DNA from: an uncultured Alphaproteobacteria bacterium
GTDB taxonomy: Bacteria; Pseudomonadota; Alphaproteobacteria; HIMB59
DNA length: 64,000 nucleotides
Assembly (NCBI GenBank): GCA_902575065.1
Contig: CACGPU010000001.1
Span: 184,372-248,371, forward strand
Direction of reading: 5' to 3'
In this document: one piece after another, positions 1 to 9,284 of the stretch
Layout of the letters: every line of letters starts with the position of its first letter
How positions within the stretch are numbered: the first letter of the stretch is position 1
Position numbers and translations under genes: made by a program
Notes under the pieces: model-generated
What the model was told of the DNA's origin: nothing
The model's database searches: none
The model's input: the letters and a program-made list of their open reading frames with translations, nothing else

Positions 1-73
1 TTATCGTTAATTTCAAACCTTTCATTAATTCGAAAAGAGTAAAGGATTTTATATATTTAATTAGTGTTGTCAT
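1..73 (-). CDS. nuoI: NADH-quinone oxidoreductase subunit I, N-terminal fragment
   Basis: Only about 24 codons lie inside the window; the gene continues past base 1. Reading leftward, an ATG at 73-71 opens a frame beginning MTTLIKYIKSFTLFELMKGL, which resembles the amphipathic N-terminus of NuoI ahead of its two 4Fe-4S ferredoxin motifs (not visible here). It starts two bases after the nuoH stop, as expected for a translationally coupled nuoH-nuoI pair. The call rests mainly on gene order. Confidence 0.75.
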   Translation of the reverse strand, partial: MTTLIKYIKSFTLFELMKGLKLTI

Positions 74-75
74 TG

Positions 76-1074
76 TTAGTTAGGTAATAGTCCAAAGTAA
101 AATAAAAATGCTGATGTAATAACTACCCAAATCAAGGTAAAAGGTAGAAAGATTTTCCAGCCAAGTCGCATAAGTTGGTCATATCTATATCTTGGAAAAG
201 TTGCTCTGACCCATAAAAACACAAAAAGAATTAAAAATACTTTAATTACAAACCAAAATATTCCAGGTATTGCGTTTAAAGGGAATATATCTATTGGAGG
301 GTACCAACCTCCTAAAAATAGAATTACAGTTAGGGAGCTCATTAAAATCATATTGGCGTATTCTGCTAAAAAAAATAAGCCAAATGATATTGATGAGTAT
401 TCGGTAAAAAAACCTGCAACTAATGTGGCTTCATCTTCAGGCAAATCAAATGGGAGTCTATTTGTTTCAGCTAATGCTGAAATAATAAATATAACAAACA
501 TAGGTAACAGTGGTATAGCAAACCACATATTCTTTTGACTCTCCACAATATCAATTAAATTTAATGAGCCGACACAAATCAAAACTGTTATGATTACAAA
601 ACCTATTGATACTTCATAAGAAATCATCTGAGCTGCTGATCTCAATGCACCTAAAAAAGGATACTTAGAATTACTAGCCCAACCAGCGATAATGACTCCA
701 TAAACACCAAACGATGACACAGCAAACAAATATAGAATACCTATATTTATATTTGCTATAACATAAGTTGAGCTAATTGGGATAACAGCCCAAGCTATTA
801 AACTTAATATTAAAGTAAGCATAGGCGCAAAGATAAAAAGGAATTTGTTTGAGCTAGAGGGAAGTAAATTCTCCTTAGTGAGTAATTTTAATACATCAGC
901 AAAACTCTGTAGTATTCCGAATGGTCCAACAACGTTAGGGCCTTTTCTTAATTGAACAGCACCAAGCACTTTTCTTTCTAAGTACACTAATAATGCAACA
1001 GAAACTAGTACAGGGACAACAAAACTAAATATTTTTAAAATACCAATTGTTAACTCAAAGGATAAACTTGTCAT
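76..1074 (-). CDS. nuoH: NADH-quinone oxidoreductase subunit H (complex I membrane subunit)
   Basis: NuoH is the membrane subunit of complex I that forms much of the quinone cavity at the junction with the peripheral arm. The 332-residue length is normal for the family, and about eight hydrophobic helices are visible. Recognisable family stretches are LRKGPNVVG near residue 42, the acidic loop [20 protein letters not shown] near residue 210, and a C-terminal [15 protein letters not shown]. The start codon overlaps the nuoG stop by one base (TAATG), so the two are translationally coupled. Nothing looks damaged. Confidence 0.97.
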   Translation of the reverse strand: MTSLSFELTIGILKIFSFVVPVLVSVALLVYLERKVLGAVQLRKGPNVVGPFGILQSFADVLKLLTKENLLPSSSNKFLFIFAPMLTLILSLIAWAVIPISSTYVIANINIGILYLFAVSSFGVYGVIIAGWASNSKYPFLGALRSAAQMISYEVSIGFVIITVLICVGSLNLIDIVESQKNMWFAIPLLPMFVIFIISALAETNRLPFDLPEDEATLVAGFFTEYSSISFGLFFLAEYANMILMSSLTVILFLGGWYPPIDIFPLNAIPGIFWFVIKVFLILFVFLWVRATFPRYRYDQLMRLGWKIFLPFTLIWVVITSAFLFYFGLLPN

Positions 1075-3107
1075 TATGCTGATTTCTCCAAAAGAGATGG
1101 AGTTGAAATTATTTCATCAACACATTTGGCCATAGTGACAGAATTTTTTGAAATCACATCTGACATATAAAAATTACTTACAGGATATTCTGCCTTACAA
1201 TCTTCAAATTCAATATCTGGTGTAATTGAAGTTGAATTTTCAACAGCAATAATTTCATGATAATCAGAAAGAATTGGGTGTTTGTCAAATAACTCAGATC
1301 TTAATTGATCAAAAGTATTTGGGATAAAATCAAAAGATAATTCATCAGATAGTTTTTTTAGTATCGACCACTCTTCTTTGGCGGATCCAATTGGATTATG
1401 GCATTTTTTTGCTTCTTGAGGTCTGCCTTCAATATTTACAAAAGTACCATTTTTCTCTGTATAAAGAGGTGTTGGCAAAACAATATCAGACCCCATCGCT
1501 CCATCATCACCATGATGGCCAAAATAAACTTTAAAACAGTTATTGAACTGCTCGTCGGCAATATGTTCTGAGCCAAAAGAAAGAACCAATTCAAAATTAT
1601 CTTTTTTTAAATTAGAAAACGGCTCACAAAGGTTATTAGTAGTATTACCTATAATCAATTGGCCAACACGTGAGGCATATGGATTTAAAAAATTTAGATT
1701 ATTTTTTTCTTTTGTGATTACTTTGTATTTATCAGCATATGAAAAAATTGATTTTAAAGTTTTAATATTTTTAATTTTATTTAAAAACGCAGAGCCAATA
1801 ATTATAAGAGGGTTTGTAGATTTTTTTAATGCTTTGATTAGATTTTCATTATTTAAACTTGATAAACTCTCTCCTAGATACTCTGTTTTATAGTTCAAAG
1901 ATATATTTTCACCAATGTTAAATACTTTTGAGTCATTATTGTAAGCTTTAAATATCTTATGATTTATAATTGGTGTTTCTATTTTTGGGTTTGTTCCTAA
2001 AAGTATAATTAAATCTGAATTTTCTATATCGTTTAAAGGTGTGTTAAAACGATAACTATCTAAGCTTTCTAAGATAGCATGATTATCAGTTCGGCACTCC
2101 ACATTGTCTTTACCATAATTTGACATAAATTTTTTGATTGCATATCCGGTTTCTAAATCTACGTGCTCACCAATCAAAGCTAAAGGTTTTAGAGTTTTTA
2201 ATTTATCTTTTAAAACTTTTAATGACTCTTCCCAATTTGATATTGATAATTTTTGGTTTTCTTTAATGTAGGGTGTGTCTATTCTTTGTTGGTAGTAACC
2301 ATCGTAGTTAAATCGAACTTTATCTGATATCCACTCTTCATTTATGTATTCATTTGTTCTTGGTGTAACTCTTAAAATCTCCTCCGCTCTACTATCGACT
2401 CTGATATTAGAACCAACACTATCGAAGATATCGATTGAATCAGTACGTTTTAGCTCCCAAGGACGTGCTTTAAATTGATATGGCTTACTCGTAAGTGCTC
2501 CTACAGGGCATAAATCAATTACATTTCCTGAAAGCTCTGAAGTGATTGATTGTTCAAGGTAAGTGGTAATTTCTGCATTCTCGCCCCTACCTAACATACC
2601 TAATTCTGGGACTCCGGCTACTTCAGTGGCAAATCTTACGCACCTAGTGCAATGGATACATCTTGTCATTATAGTGTTTACCAGAGGTCCCATATTTTTA
2701 TTATCCACTGCCCTTTTATTCTCTTTATATCTGGATTTGTCGAAACCGTAGTACATGGCCTGATCCTGTAAATCGCATTCTCCACCTTGATCGCATATTG
2801 GGCAATCTAAGGGGTGATTAATTAATAAAAACTCCATAACACCTTTTCTACCTGCGTTTACTTTTTCAGAATTAGTGATTATCGACATGCCCTCCATTAG
2901 AGGCATAGTGCAGGAAGATACTAATTTTGGAGCTTTTTCTATTTCTACTAAACACATTCTACAGTTACCAGCTATAGAGAGTTTGTCGTGATAGCAAAAT
3001 CTTGGAATTTCTTCACCAGCGATTTCACAGGCTTGCATCACAGTCAGATTTTTATCTACCTGAATTTCTTTTTGATTAACTTTAATATTTATTAGATCGT
3101 CACTCAT
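1074..3107 (-). CDS. nuoG: NADH-quinone oxidoreductase subunit G
   Basis: NuoG is the large iron-sulfur subunit of the peripheral arm of complex I and carries electrons from NuoF toward NuoB. The N-terminal 2Fe-2S ligands are visible (C38, C49, C52, C66), followed by the His-Cys3 4Fe-4S cluster (H98, C102, C105, C111 in [12 protein letters not shown]). A further 4Fe-4S set is in [10 protein letters not shown] (from C150) and CPVGAL near residue 200. The remaining ~450 residues are the molybdopterin-oxidoreductase-like domain, which is divergent and carries no cofactor in this family. The 677-residue length is normal. It overlaps nuoF by 4 bases and nuoH by 1. Confidence 0.97.
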   Translation of the reverse strand: MSDDLINIKVNQKEIQVDKNLTVMQACEIAGEEIPRFCYHDKLSIAGNCRMCLVEIEKAPKLVSSCTMPLMEGMSIITNSEKVNAGRKGVMEFLLINHPLDCPICDQGGECDLQDQAMYYGFDKSRYKENKRAVDNKNMGPLVNTIMTRCIHCTRCVRFATEVAGVPELGMLGRGENAEITTYLEQSITSELSGNVIDLCPVGALTSKPYQFKARPWELKRTDSIDIFDSVGSNIRVDSRAEEILRVTPRTNEYINEEWISDKVRFNYDGYYQQRIDTPYIKENQKLSISNWEESLKVLKDKLKTLKPLALIGEHVDLETGYAIKKFMSNYGKDNVECRTDNHAILESLDSYRFNTPLNDIENSDLIILLGTNPKIETPIINHKIFKAYNNDSKVFNIGENISLNYKTEYLGESLSSLNNENLIKALKKSTNPLIIIGSAFLNKIKNIKTLKSIFSYADKYKVITKEKNNLNFLNPYASRVGQLIIGNTTNNLCEPFSNLKKDNFELVLSFGSEHIADEQFNNCFKVYFGHHGDDGAMGSDIVLPTPLYTEKNGTFVNIEGRPQEAKKCHNPIGSAKEEWSILKKLSDELSFDFIPNTFDQLRSELFDKHPILSDYHEIIAVENSTSITPDIEFEDCKAEYPVSNFYMSDVISKNSVTMAKCVDEIISTPSLLEKSA

Positions 3108-4375
3108 GAAGCTTTTAACTTTTTATTATATTTACTTATTAACTCTGATTTAAAATTTTTAATGAGTCCTTGTATAGGCCAAGCTGCTGCATCTCCTAAA
3201 GCGCAGATAGTATGACCCTCTACTTGCTTTGTAACATTTTCTAAAAGCTCTATTTGTTCAGGAGATATCTCTCCTCTAACTAATCTCTGCATCATTCTAT
3301 GCATCCAGCCTGTTCCTTCTCTACAGGGTGTGCATTGACCACAGCTTTCATGTTTGTAAAAGTGAGCAAATCTCTCAATCACCTCAGTAATATCATTATT
3401 CTTGTTAACAACAATCACTCCTGCTGTTCCTAAACCTGAGCCATTAGCTTTTAGATCATCAAAATTCATTAGAACTGACTCACAAATATTTTTTGGAAGC
3501 ATTGGGGTACTAGAACCTCCTGGTACTATCGCCTTTAAATTATCCCATCCCCCCTCAACTCCATCACAATGCTTTTCTACTAATTCTTTAAGTGGTATTC
3601 CCATTTCCTCTTCTATTGTGCATGGTTTATTAACGTTACCAGATATGCAAAAAATTTTTGTGCCTGTATTATTTTCAGCGCCAATTGACTTAAACCAATC
3701 TGGGCCTCTTCTTAAAATAGTTGGAACTACTGCGATTGACTCAACATTGTTAATAGTTGTTGGCATACCATACAAACCTACACCAGCAGGAAAAGGAGGT
3801 TTTAATCTTGGTTGTCCTTTTTTTCCTTCTAAACTCTCTAAAAGAGCTGTCTCTTCTCCACATATGTAAGCACCAGCACCTCTGTGAACATAAAGATCAA
3901 AATCAAATCCGCTACCACAAGCATTTTTTCCGATAAAGCCTCGTTCATATGCCTCTTCAATTGCCTTTTCTAATTGGACATATTCGTGATGGTATTCGCC
4001 CCTAATGTATATGTAACATTTAGTGGCTTGAATTGCGTATGAAGCTATCAAGCACCCTTCTACAAGAGTATGCGGGTCATTTCTAATAATTTCTCTATCT
4101 TTGCAAGTACCAGGTTCAGACTCATCAGCATTTACAACCAAATAATGCTGTTTACCAGTATTCTTTGGCATGAATGACCATTTAAGACCTGTAGAAAATC
4201 CAGCTCCACCTCTTCCTCTTAACTGACTGGATTTAACTAATTCGATAATATCATTTTGATCTTTAGACAAAATTTCTTTTGTGTTTGACCAGGAGCCTCT
4301 TTTTAAAGCTCCCTCTATGAAGGGTTCTTGAAAACCATGAAGGTTTTGAAAAACTTTATCTTTTTCATTAAGCAT
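3104..4375 (-). CDS. nuoF: NADH-quinone oxidoreductase subunit F
   Basis: NuoF binds NADH and FMN and takes the first hydride in complex I. The nucleotide-binding motif [13 protein letters not shown] is near residue 55. The N3 4Fe-4S ligands are in [15 protein letters not shown], with the fourth cysteine in [13 protein letters not shown]. The ORF track starts at 4414, but the ATG at 4375 gives the usual MLNEKDKVF-type start, about 423 residues, and has AGGAG about 12 bases upstream. That start overlaps the nuoE stop by 8 bases, in line with the tight packing of this operon. Confidence 0.96.
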   Translation of the reverse strand: MLNEKDKVFQNLHGFQEPFIEGALKRGSWSNTKEILSKDQNDIIELVKSSQLRGRGGAGFSTGLKWSFMPKNTGKQHYLVVNADESEPGTCKDREIIRNDPHTLVEGCLIASYAIQATKCYIYIRGEYHHEYVQLEKAIEEAYERGFIGKNACGSGFDFDLYVHRGAGAYICGEETALLESLEGKKGQPRLKPPFPAGVGLYGMPTTINNVESIAVVPTILRRGPDWFKSIGAENNTGTKIFCISGNVNKPCTIEEEMGIPLKELVEKHCDGVEGGWDNLKAIVPGGSSTPMLPKNICESVLMNFDDLKANGSGLGTAGVIVVNKNNDITEVIERFAHFYKHESCGQCTPCREGTGWMHRMMQRLVRGEISPEQIELLENVTKQVEGHTICALGDAAAWPIQGLIKNFKSELISKYNKKLKAS

Positions 4376-4955
4376 TTTCTGAACTTCTCCTACCTTTTTG
4401 AGAGCCAATAACATTTGGTTTTCCCTCTTTAATATTGTCTATAATTTTTTTTGTAGACTCTTCATCTAAATCCTCAAAGAAGTCATTATTGATTTGTATC
4501 ATAGGTCCATTTGAGCAAGCACCTAGACACTCTACTTCAACAACTGTAAATTTATTGTCGTCACTGGTATCATTAATTTCACATCTTGTTTCTTTACAAA
4601 TAGTTTTCGTAATCTTATTTGAACCTCTAAGCCAACAAGGAGAGGTTCTACAAATCTGAATAAGATTTTCTCCAACAGGTCTTGTATTGTACATTGAATA
4701 AAATGAGGCCACTTCTGTGACTCTTATTTTAGGCATATTTAAAGTTTCAGCGATTGTTTCAATACATTCGATACTTATCCAATTATTGTTTTGCTCTTGA
4801 GCCAAATAGAGAAGAGGCATAACTGCGCTTTGTTCTCTGCCTTTAGGGTATTTAGAAATTATATTTTTGATTGATCTTAGATTGTCTTTTGACCAAGAAA
4901 ATTTTTCGCCCGATCTAGAAAAATTATTTGATAAACCTGGATGATTACCGCTCAT
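4368..4955 (-). CDS. nuoE: NADH-quinone oxidoreductase subunit E
   Basis: NuoE is the 24-kDa thioredoxin-fold subunit that holds the N1a 2Fe-2S cluster beside NuoF. Its four ligands are visible in CRTSPC and ECLGAC. The 195-residue length is ordinary, and the last ~30 residues ([18 protein letters not shown]) form the polar tail typical of alphaproteobacterial NuoE. The start overlaps the nuoD stop by 4 bases (ATGA), implying coupled translation. Confidence 0.96.
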   Translation of the reverse strand: MSGNHPGLSNNFSRSGEKFSWSKDNLRSIKNIISKYPKGREQSAVMPLLYLAQEQNNNWISIECIETIAETLNMPKIRVTEVASFYSMYNTRPVGENLIQICRTSPCWLRGSNKITKTICKETRCEINDTSDDNKFTVVEVECLGACSNGPMIQINNDFFEDLDEESTKKIIDNIKEGKPNVIGSQKGRRSSENA

Positions 4956-6127
4956 CTGTCTACCTCTCCAAATACTATATCTAGGCTTCCTAAAATTGAT
5001 GGTACGTCAGCTAGTTGGTGGCCCTTTGATAAAAAATGTAATGCCTGTAAATGGACAAAGCCTGGTGCTCTCAACTTGCATCGATATGGTTTAGAACTTC
5101 CATCTGAAACTAATACAACACCAAATTCTCCTTTTGGTGCCTCTACACTTTTGTATGTGATACCTTCAGGAACCCTATAACCCTCGGTAAATAATTTAAA
5201 ATGATGAATTATAGCTTCCATTGAATTTTTCATTTCTGATCTCTTAGGTGGAGTAATTTTATTATTCTCAACCATTACGGGTCCTTCTGGAATATTTTCA
5301 ATACATTGTAAGATAATCTTAACTGACTCTCTCATCTCTTCCATTCTCACCAAATATCTATCATAGGTGTCACCAGTTTTTCCAACTGGTATGTTGAAAT
5401 CTAAATCATCATAAACATCATAAGGTTGAGATTTTCTTAAATCCCAAGCTATGCCACTAGCACGAAGAACAGGGCCACTGCAACTTAGTCTTATTGCATC
5501 ATCCTTTTTTAAAATACCTATATCAACAGATCGTTGTTTGAATATTCTATTTTCAGTTAGTAGTTCTTCAAGCGTATCTATGAATTTAGGAAAATTAGTA
5601 AAATACTTTTTCATTTTTTCTAATAAATTTTCAGGCAAGTCTTGGTGAACTCCACCAGGACGAAAATAAGCTGCATGAAATCTTGCTCCAGATACAGCTT
5701 CATGGAACTCCAACATTTTTTCTCTTTCTTCGAAAGCCCACAGCATTGGAGTAGCGGCACCTATATCCATAGCAAATGCTGGTATATTTAATAAATGATT
5801 TAGTATCCTCGTAACTTCTGCAAACATAACTCTGATGTATTGAGCTCGTTTAGGAGCTTCAATATTTAATAAATTCTCAACAGCTAAAGCGAAAGCATGT
5901 TCTTGACACATTGGTGAGACATAATCTAGACGATCAAAATATGGAATAGCTTGAGTATAAGTTTTCTGTTCAATTAATTTTTCAGTTCCTCTATGCAAAA
6001 GTCCAATGTGGGGTTCAGCTTTATTAACTACCTCCCCTTCTAATTGTACGAGAAGTCTTAAAACACCATGAGCGGCAGGATGTTGGGGTCCAAAGTTTAG
6101 AGTTACAGGTTTAAAATTCTCTGACAT
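4952..6127 (-). CDS. nuoD: NADH-quinone oxidoreductase subunit D
   Basis: NuoD is the 49-kDa peripheral-arm subunit that lines the quinone-binding site with NuoB. It is a stand-alone NuoD of 391 residues, not a NuoCD fusion. Family motifs include [22 protein letters not shown] at the N-terminus, [12 protein letters not shown], the quinone-site loop around [12 protein letters not shown], and the C-terminal DIVFGEVDR. It ends 4 bases inside nuoE and begins at the nuoC stop (one-base overlap). Confidence 0.97.
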   Translation of the reverse strand: MSENFKPVTLNFGPQHPAAHGVLRLLVQLEGEVVNKAEPHIGLLHRGTEKLIEQKTYTQAIPYFDRLDYVSPMCQEHAFALAVENLLNIEAPKRAQYIRVMFAEVTRILNHLLNIPAFAMDIGAATPMLWAFEEREKMLEFHEAVSGARFHAAYFRPGGVHQDLPENLLEKMKKYFTNFPKFIDTLEELLTENRIFKQRSVDIGILKKDDAIRLSCSGPVLRASGIAWDLRKSQPYDVYDDLDFNIPVGKTGDTYDRYLVRMEEMRESVKIILQCIENIPEGPVMVENNKITPPKRSEMKNSMEAIIHHFKLFTEGYRVPEGITYKSVEAPKGEFGVVLVSDGSSKPYRCKLRAPGFVHLQALHFLSKGHQLADVPSILGSLDIVFGEVDR

Positions 6128-6723
6128 TACTTCTTTTCAAGCTCCTCTTTAATTGTTTCTTTCATTCCCTCCCAGGGACTTTCATTGTCAAAATCTCTAA
6201 ATTCCTGTTTTAATGTTACAGGTTCATAAACAACTTTTTTTAAGTTTTCATCATAACGAACCTCTTCATAACCCGTCAGAGGAAAGTCTTTTCTGAGCGG
6301 ATGACCTTGAAAATTATAATCATTCATTATTCTTTGAAGATTTGGGTGATTAACAAAGTTTATACCAAAAAGATCGTAACATTCTCTTTCAAACCAATCG
6401 GCAGGCTCAAAAATTTGTGTTATTGAATTGATATCTAAATTATCTTCGGAAATGTTCGTAAAAATAAATAATCTTTTATTAAATTTTAAACTCAGAAAAG
6501 AATAAATAAGAGTAAATCGTTCATTTGAATAACTAGATTTGGATAGCATATTATCAGTTACAGTAATATCAACTAACTGGTTATAGAGTAGATCTTCGTC
6601 TTCTTTAATTTTTTGTGTTACTTCTAGTATGGAGTCTTTATTAACTAATATATTATCTATTCCAGATTTTATTGGAAAATGGAAGTTACCAGTTGAATAT
6701 TTCTGTAAAATATTTGGAGACAA
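6127..6723 (-). CDS. nuoC: NADH-quinone oxidoreductase subunit C
   Basis: NuoC is the 30-kDa structural subunit of the complex I peripheral arm and carries no cofactor. The conserved C-terminal region is clear: [20 protein letters not shown] followed by [16 protein letters not shown]. The N-terminal ~70 residues are divergent, as is usual. The 198-residue length is normal for a separate NuoC. It sits 5 bases after nuoB and overlaps the nuoD start by one base. Confidence 0.96.
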   Translation of the reverse strand: MSPNILQKYSTGNFHFPIKSGIDNILVNKDSILEVTQKIKEDEDLLYNQLVDITVTDNMLSKSSYSNERFTLIYSFLSLKFNKRLFIFTNISEDNLDINSITQIFEPADWFERECYDLFGINFVNHPNLQRIMNDYNFQGHPLRKDFPLTGYEEVRYDENLKKVVYEPVTLKQEFRDFDNESPWEGMKETIKEELEKK

Positions 6724-6728
6724 GAAAT

Positions 6729-7259
6729 TTACCTATAAATCTTCTTTTTCTTTTTAATTTTATCTTGAAGTTGCATGATGCCGTACAAAAGAGCTTCTGC
6801 TGTTGGTGGACATCCAGGGACATAAATATCAACAGGCACTATCCTATCGCATCCTCGAACAACAGAGTAAGAGTAGTGATAATATCCCCCTCCATTAGCA
6901 CAAGAACCCATAGAGATTACCCATCTAGGTTCAGGCATTTGATCATAAACTTTTCTCAAAGCAGAAGCCATTTTGTTTGTAAGAGTTCCCGCAACAATCA
7001 TTACATCAGATTGTCTTGGAGAACCTCTTGGAATTACACCTAAACGATCTAGATCGTATCTACTCATATAGGAGTGCATCATCTCAACACCACAACATGC
7101 TAAACCGAAAGTCATAGGCCATAAAGATCCTGACCTCGCCCAATTTATTAAATTTTCAAATGAAGCTGTTACAAAACCTTTTTTTTCAAATAGCTCATCA
7201 ATATTTAATGATTTGTCTTTTTCTAATACTACTCCCAATCTAGTGCTCCATTTTTCCAT
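6729..7259 (-). CDS. nuoB: NADH-quinone oxidoreductase subunit B
   Basis: NuoB (PSST) carries cluster N2, the last iron-sulfur centre before quinone. All four ligands are visible: the tandem cysteines in [10 protein letters not shown], one in GSCANGGG, and one in [11 protein letters not shown]. The 176-residue length is typical. The C-terminus is lysine-rich ([10 protein letters not shown]). The ATG lies 31 bases inside nuoA. I kept it because it gives the usual N-terminal length before [13 protein letters not shown]. Confidence 0.96.
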   Translation of the reverse strand: MEKWSTRLGVVLEKDKSLNIDELFEKKGFVTASFENLINWARSGSLWPMTFGLACCGVEMMHSYMSRYDLDRLGVIPRGSPRQSDVMIVAGTLTNKMASALRKVYDQMPEPRWVISMGSCANGGGYYHYSYSVVRGCDRIVPVDIYVPGCPPTAEALLYGIMQLQDKIKKKKKIYR

Positions 7260-7588
7260 TCATATATAAATCCTACTGTGAGAATAAATAAAAAAAACAT
7301 CATTGAATAAAAACCAAGAGCTCCAATATTGCTAAGACTCACGGCCCAAGGAAATAAAAACGCAATTTCTAAATCAAATATAATGAATAGTATTGATACT
7401 AAATAAAACTTAACATCAAATTTTGATCGTGCGTCGTCAAATGCCTCAAAACCACATTCATATGCAGATAGTTTTTCAGTATCAGGTGAGCTAGGTGATA
7501 ATATTTTTGAGAGCAAATACATTGCGATTGCCATTCCTGCCCCAATAACAATGAATATCAATATGAAAATATAGTCTAGGTTATACAT
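7229..7588 (-). CDS. nuoA: NADH-quinone oxidoreductase subunit A (first gene of the nuo operon)
   Basis: NuoA is a small membrane subunit with three transmembrane helices near the quinone cavity. The conserved loop [20 protein letters not shown] with its cysteine lies between helices 1 and 2, and the helix 2 motif [19 protein letters not shown] is intact. The 119-residue length is normal. It is the first gene of the operon; the 129 bases upstream (7589-7717) should contain the nuo promoter, but I could not pick a convincing -35/-10 pair there. Confidence 0.96.
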   Translation of the reverse strand: MYNLDYIFILIFIVIGAGMAIAMYLLSKILSPSSPDTEKLSAYECGFEAFDDARSKFDVKFYLVSILFIIFDLEIAFLFPWAVSLSNIGALGFYSMMFFLFILTVGFIYEWKNGALDWE

Positions 7589-7717
7589 TAAAAATTTTGA
7601 TTTTCCGTAACGCAGTACATTATAAGAAACAATATGTATTTAGTGACGATAAAAATGACGCATTAGTCTTACACATAATATTTAAATATTTGAGTGTAAA
7701 AAAGTTAAAAAAATTTT

Positions 7718-8746
7718 TTATCCTTTAGAGTAATAAGCAACTCTATCTTCTGTAAAGATAGGAAATGATTCATTTATTGTTTGTTTTTTTAGATTACTAC
7801 AATAATAGCCAATATTTTCTATTAAAAGGTCCTCACATTCAGTTCCAAAGTGGATTTCATCAGCATAAATAGATTGATAAGAGCCATCTAATCTTGAACC
7901 ATAAATACCAAATTTAAAATTTGCCAAATTATCTGAGTTTTTTACACCTTTTTGATCTTTCCAAAGTGTTTGGTTTTTTCTGTAATGCAATAACTTTCCA
8001 TTTAACCAAATTTTATGAAAAGCTTTGGAAATATCCTTTTTATTAAAATTAATATTGAAGACTAAATCATACCATTTATTTCTTTGTAAATTTTTAGCAG
8101 AGATTATTTGGTACCAATCATGCCTAGCTTCACAAAAAATTCTTTTATCTGTATCTCCTGGGCCCCCAGCACCAGGTGAGCAATCATCATTCCCTCCTTC
8201 AATAATAATTACTCCTTCACTAGACTCATGTCTCCAAAGCAAACCTCTCTTCTTATCTATCTGAAGCATAAACATAGGACCAAAAAAACTCTCTGTACTA
8301 TGAAATTGCAATATTGATTTATTCATAGAGCTATCATTATTTAATTCATAATTTTCAGTGATTAAAAAAGAATAAGACAACCATATTTCTCCTTGAAAAC
8401 CATAATCGGTTCCTACCTCTACTCTTTTTTGTTTTTCACCATTTGGTCGTGAGCAATCTTTTGATTTGTTATAACACTCATCTCCTGGTGCTTGGATAAA
8501 AAAAGCAGTATTTCCATATCTTGTTTTCTCTTTCTGGAGTTGAAAAAGTACCAAGTTTTTTTTTCTTTGATATTTTTTTATTTCTTCTTTTGAACTAGAA
8601 TTCCAACCTGGATCAATTTTAAAACCTTTAATTGTCGTATCGCCAGAACTCATCCCAAGAGTCTTTAATCCATAAACATCTTTTGTTTCATAAGATGAGC
8701 ATTTAAATAAAGAAAATATTAAAAAAAATAAAATAAGAGTTCTTAA
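7718..8746 (-). CDS. Secreted polysaccharide-lyase-like protein, start uncertain
   Basis: The body of about 310 residues looks like a jelly-roll polysaccharide lyase of the heparinase-I/alginate-lyase type (PF14099-like). Supporting stretches are EIWLSYSFLI, ILQFHSTESFFGPMFMLQI, a W-rich KWYDLVFNINF strand and a C-terminal FGIYGSRLDGSYQSIYADEI. This match is from memory of the fold and is tentative. A hydrophobic LILFFLIFSLFKC segment looks like a signal or lipoprotein leader, but the -1 Lys is a poor lipobox. No ATG, GTG or TTG lies between the tRNA-Asp 3' end and that leader; the ORF track begins inside the tRNA, and the first ATG (8653) would remove the leader. It separates nuoA from tRNA-Asp, so it may be an insertion. 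Confidence 0.5.
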   Translation of the reverse strand, partial: LRTLILFFLIFSLFKCSSYETKDVYGLKTLGMSSGDTTIKGFKIDPGWNSSSKEEIKKYQRKKNLVLFQLQKEKTRYGNTAFFIQAPGDECYNKSKDCSRPNGEKQKRVEVGTDYGFQGEIWLSYSFLITENYELNNDSSMNKSILQFHSTESFFGPMFMLQIDKKRGLLWRHESSEGVIIIEGGNDDCSPGAGGPGDTDKRIFCEARHDWYQIISAKNLQRNKWYDLVFNINFNKKDISKAFHKIWLNGKLLHYRKNQTLWKDQKGVKNSDNLANFKFGIYGSRLDGSYQSIYADEIHFGTECEDLLIENIGYYCSNLKKQTINESFPIFTEDRVAYYSKG

Positions 8747-8747
8747 G

Positions 8748-8825
8748 TGGCGGGAGCGACGGGACTCGAACCCGCGACCTCCTGCGTGACAGGCAGGCGT
8801 TCTAACCAAACTGAACTACACCCCC
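8748..8825 (-). tRNA. tRNA-Asp (GUC)
   Basis: The reverse complement folds as a cloverleaf. The acceptor stem GGGGGTG pairs with CGCTCCC, the anticodon arm is CCTGC-CTGTCAC-GCAGG giving anticodon GTC, and the T-loop is TTCGAGT. The discriminator is G and CCA is encoded. It lies 13 bases downstream of tRNA-Val in the same orientation. Confidence 0.95.
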
Positions 8826-8838
8826 GACAATTGTCGAT

Positions 8839-8914
8839 TGGTGGGCGATGACGGACTCGAACCGCCGACCCTCTCGGTGTAAACGAGATGCTCTACCAAC
8901 TGAGCTAATCGCCC
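8839..8914 (-). tRNA. tRNA-Val (UAC)
   Basis: On the minus strand the acceptor stem GGGCGAT pairs with ATCGCCC. The D-arm TTAGCTCAGTTGGTAGAGC, the anticodon arm TCTCG-TTTACAC-CGAGA (anticodon TAC), the T-loop TTCGAGT and an encoded CCA are all present. It follows hup and precedes tRNA-Asp, the usual alphaproteobacterial order. Confidence 0.95.
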
Positions 8915-8932
8915 TATCTAATTTGCAAAAAA

Positions 8933-9214
8933 TTAGACTGTGGACTTTATTAGTTCTTTTAACTGTTTTCCAGCAAGAAATTTTGGCTTTTTTGATGCAG
9001 GAATTTGGATTGACTCTCCCGTTCTTGGGTTTCTTCCAGTCTTAGCTTTTGTGTTAGCTACCTTAAAAGTACCAAAACCGGCAATCTTAACATCCCCTCC
9101 TGCTTTCAAAGTAGATGTGATAATATCAAATAAACTTTCTACAGCCTTAGTTGCATCTGATTTTCCAACACCATTTTTCGTACTATATTCAGCAATGAGT
9201 TCATTTTTGTTCAT
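8933..9214 (-). CDS. hup: HU-family DNA-binding protein
   Basis: HU is a small dimeric nucleoid protein that bends DNA without strong sequence preference. The 93 residues match the family throughout: MNKNELIAEYSTKNGVGKSDA at the N-terminus, the core GFGTFKVANTKAKTGRNPRTGE, and the beta-arm signature with IQIPASKKPKF. A good ribosome site (AGGAGG on the coding strand) lies just upstream of the ATG. It is downstream of lon and upstream of tRNA-Val, matching the conserved lon-hup arrangement. IHF is less likely because of the neighbourhood. Confidence 0.95.
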   Translation of the reverse strand: MNKNELIAEYSTKNGVGKSDATKAVESLFDIITSTLKAGGDVKIAGFGTFKVANTKAKTGRNPRTGESIQIPASKKPKFLAGKQLKELIKSTV

Positions 9215-9284
9215 ACCGAACCTCCTTAGTGATTCTATTAGTTAATTGTAGTAAGAAAAAGGTAAGAAAATCAACAACAATATA

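Noticed and set aside
3402-3869. 155-residue plus-strand ORF inside nuoF
   Set aside because: It is a shadow of the well-supported nuoF frame, with low-complexity composition and no ribosome site.
8848-9045. 65-residue plus-strand ORF across tRNA-Val and hup
   Set aside because: It is antisense to tRNA-Val and hup and has no independent support.
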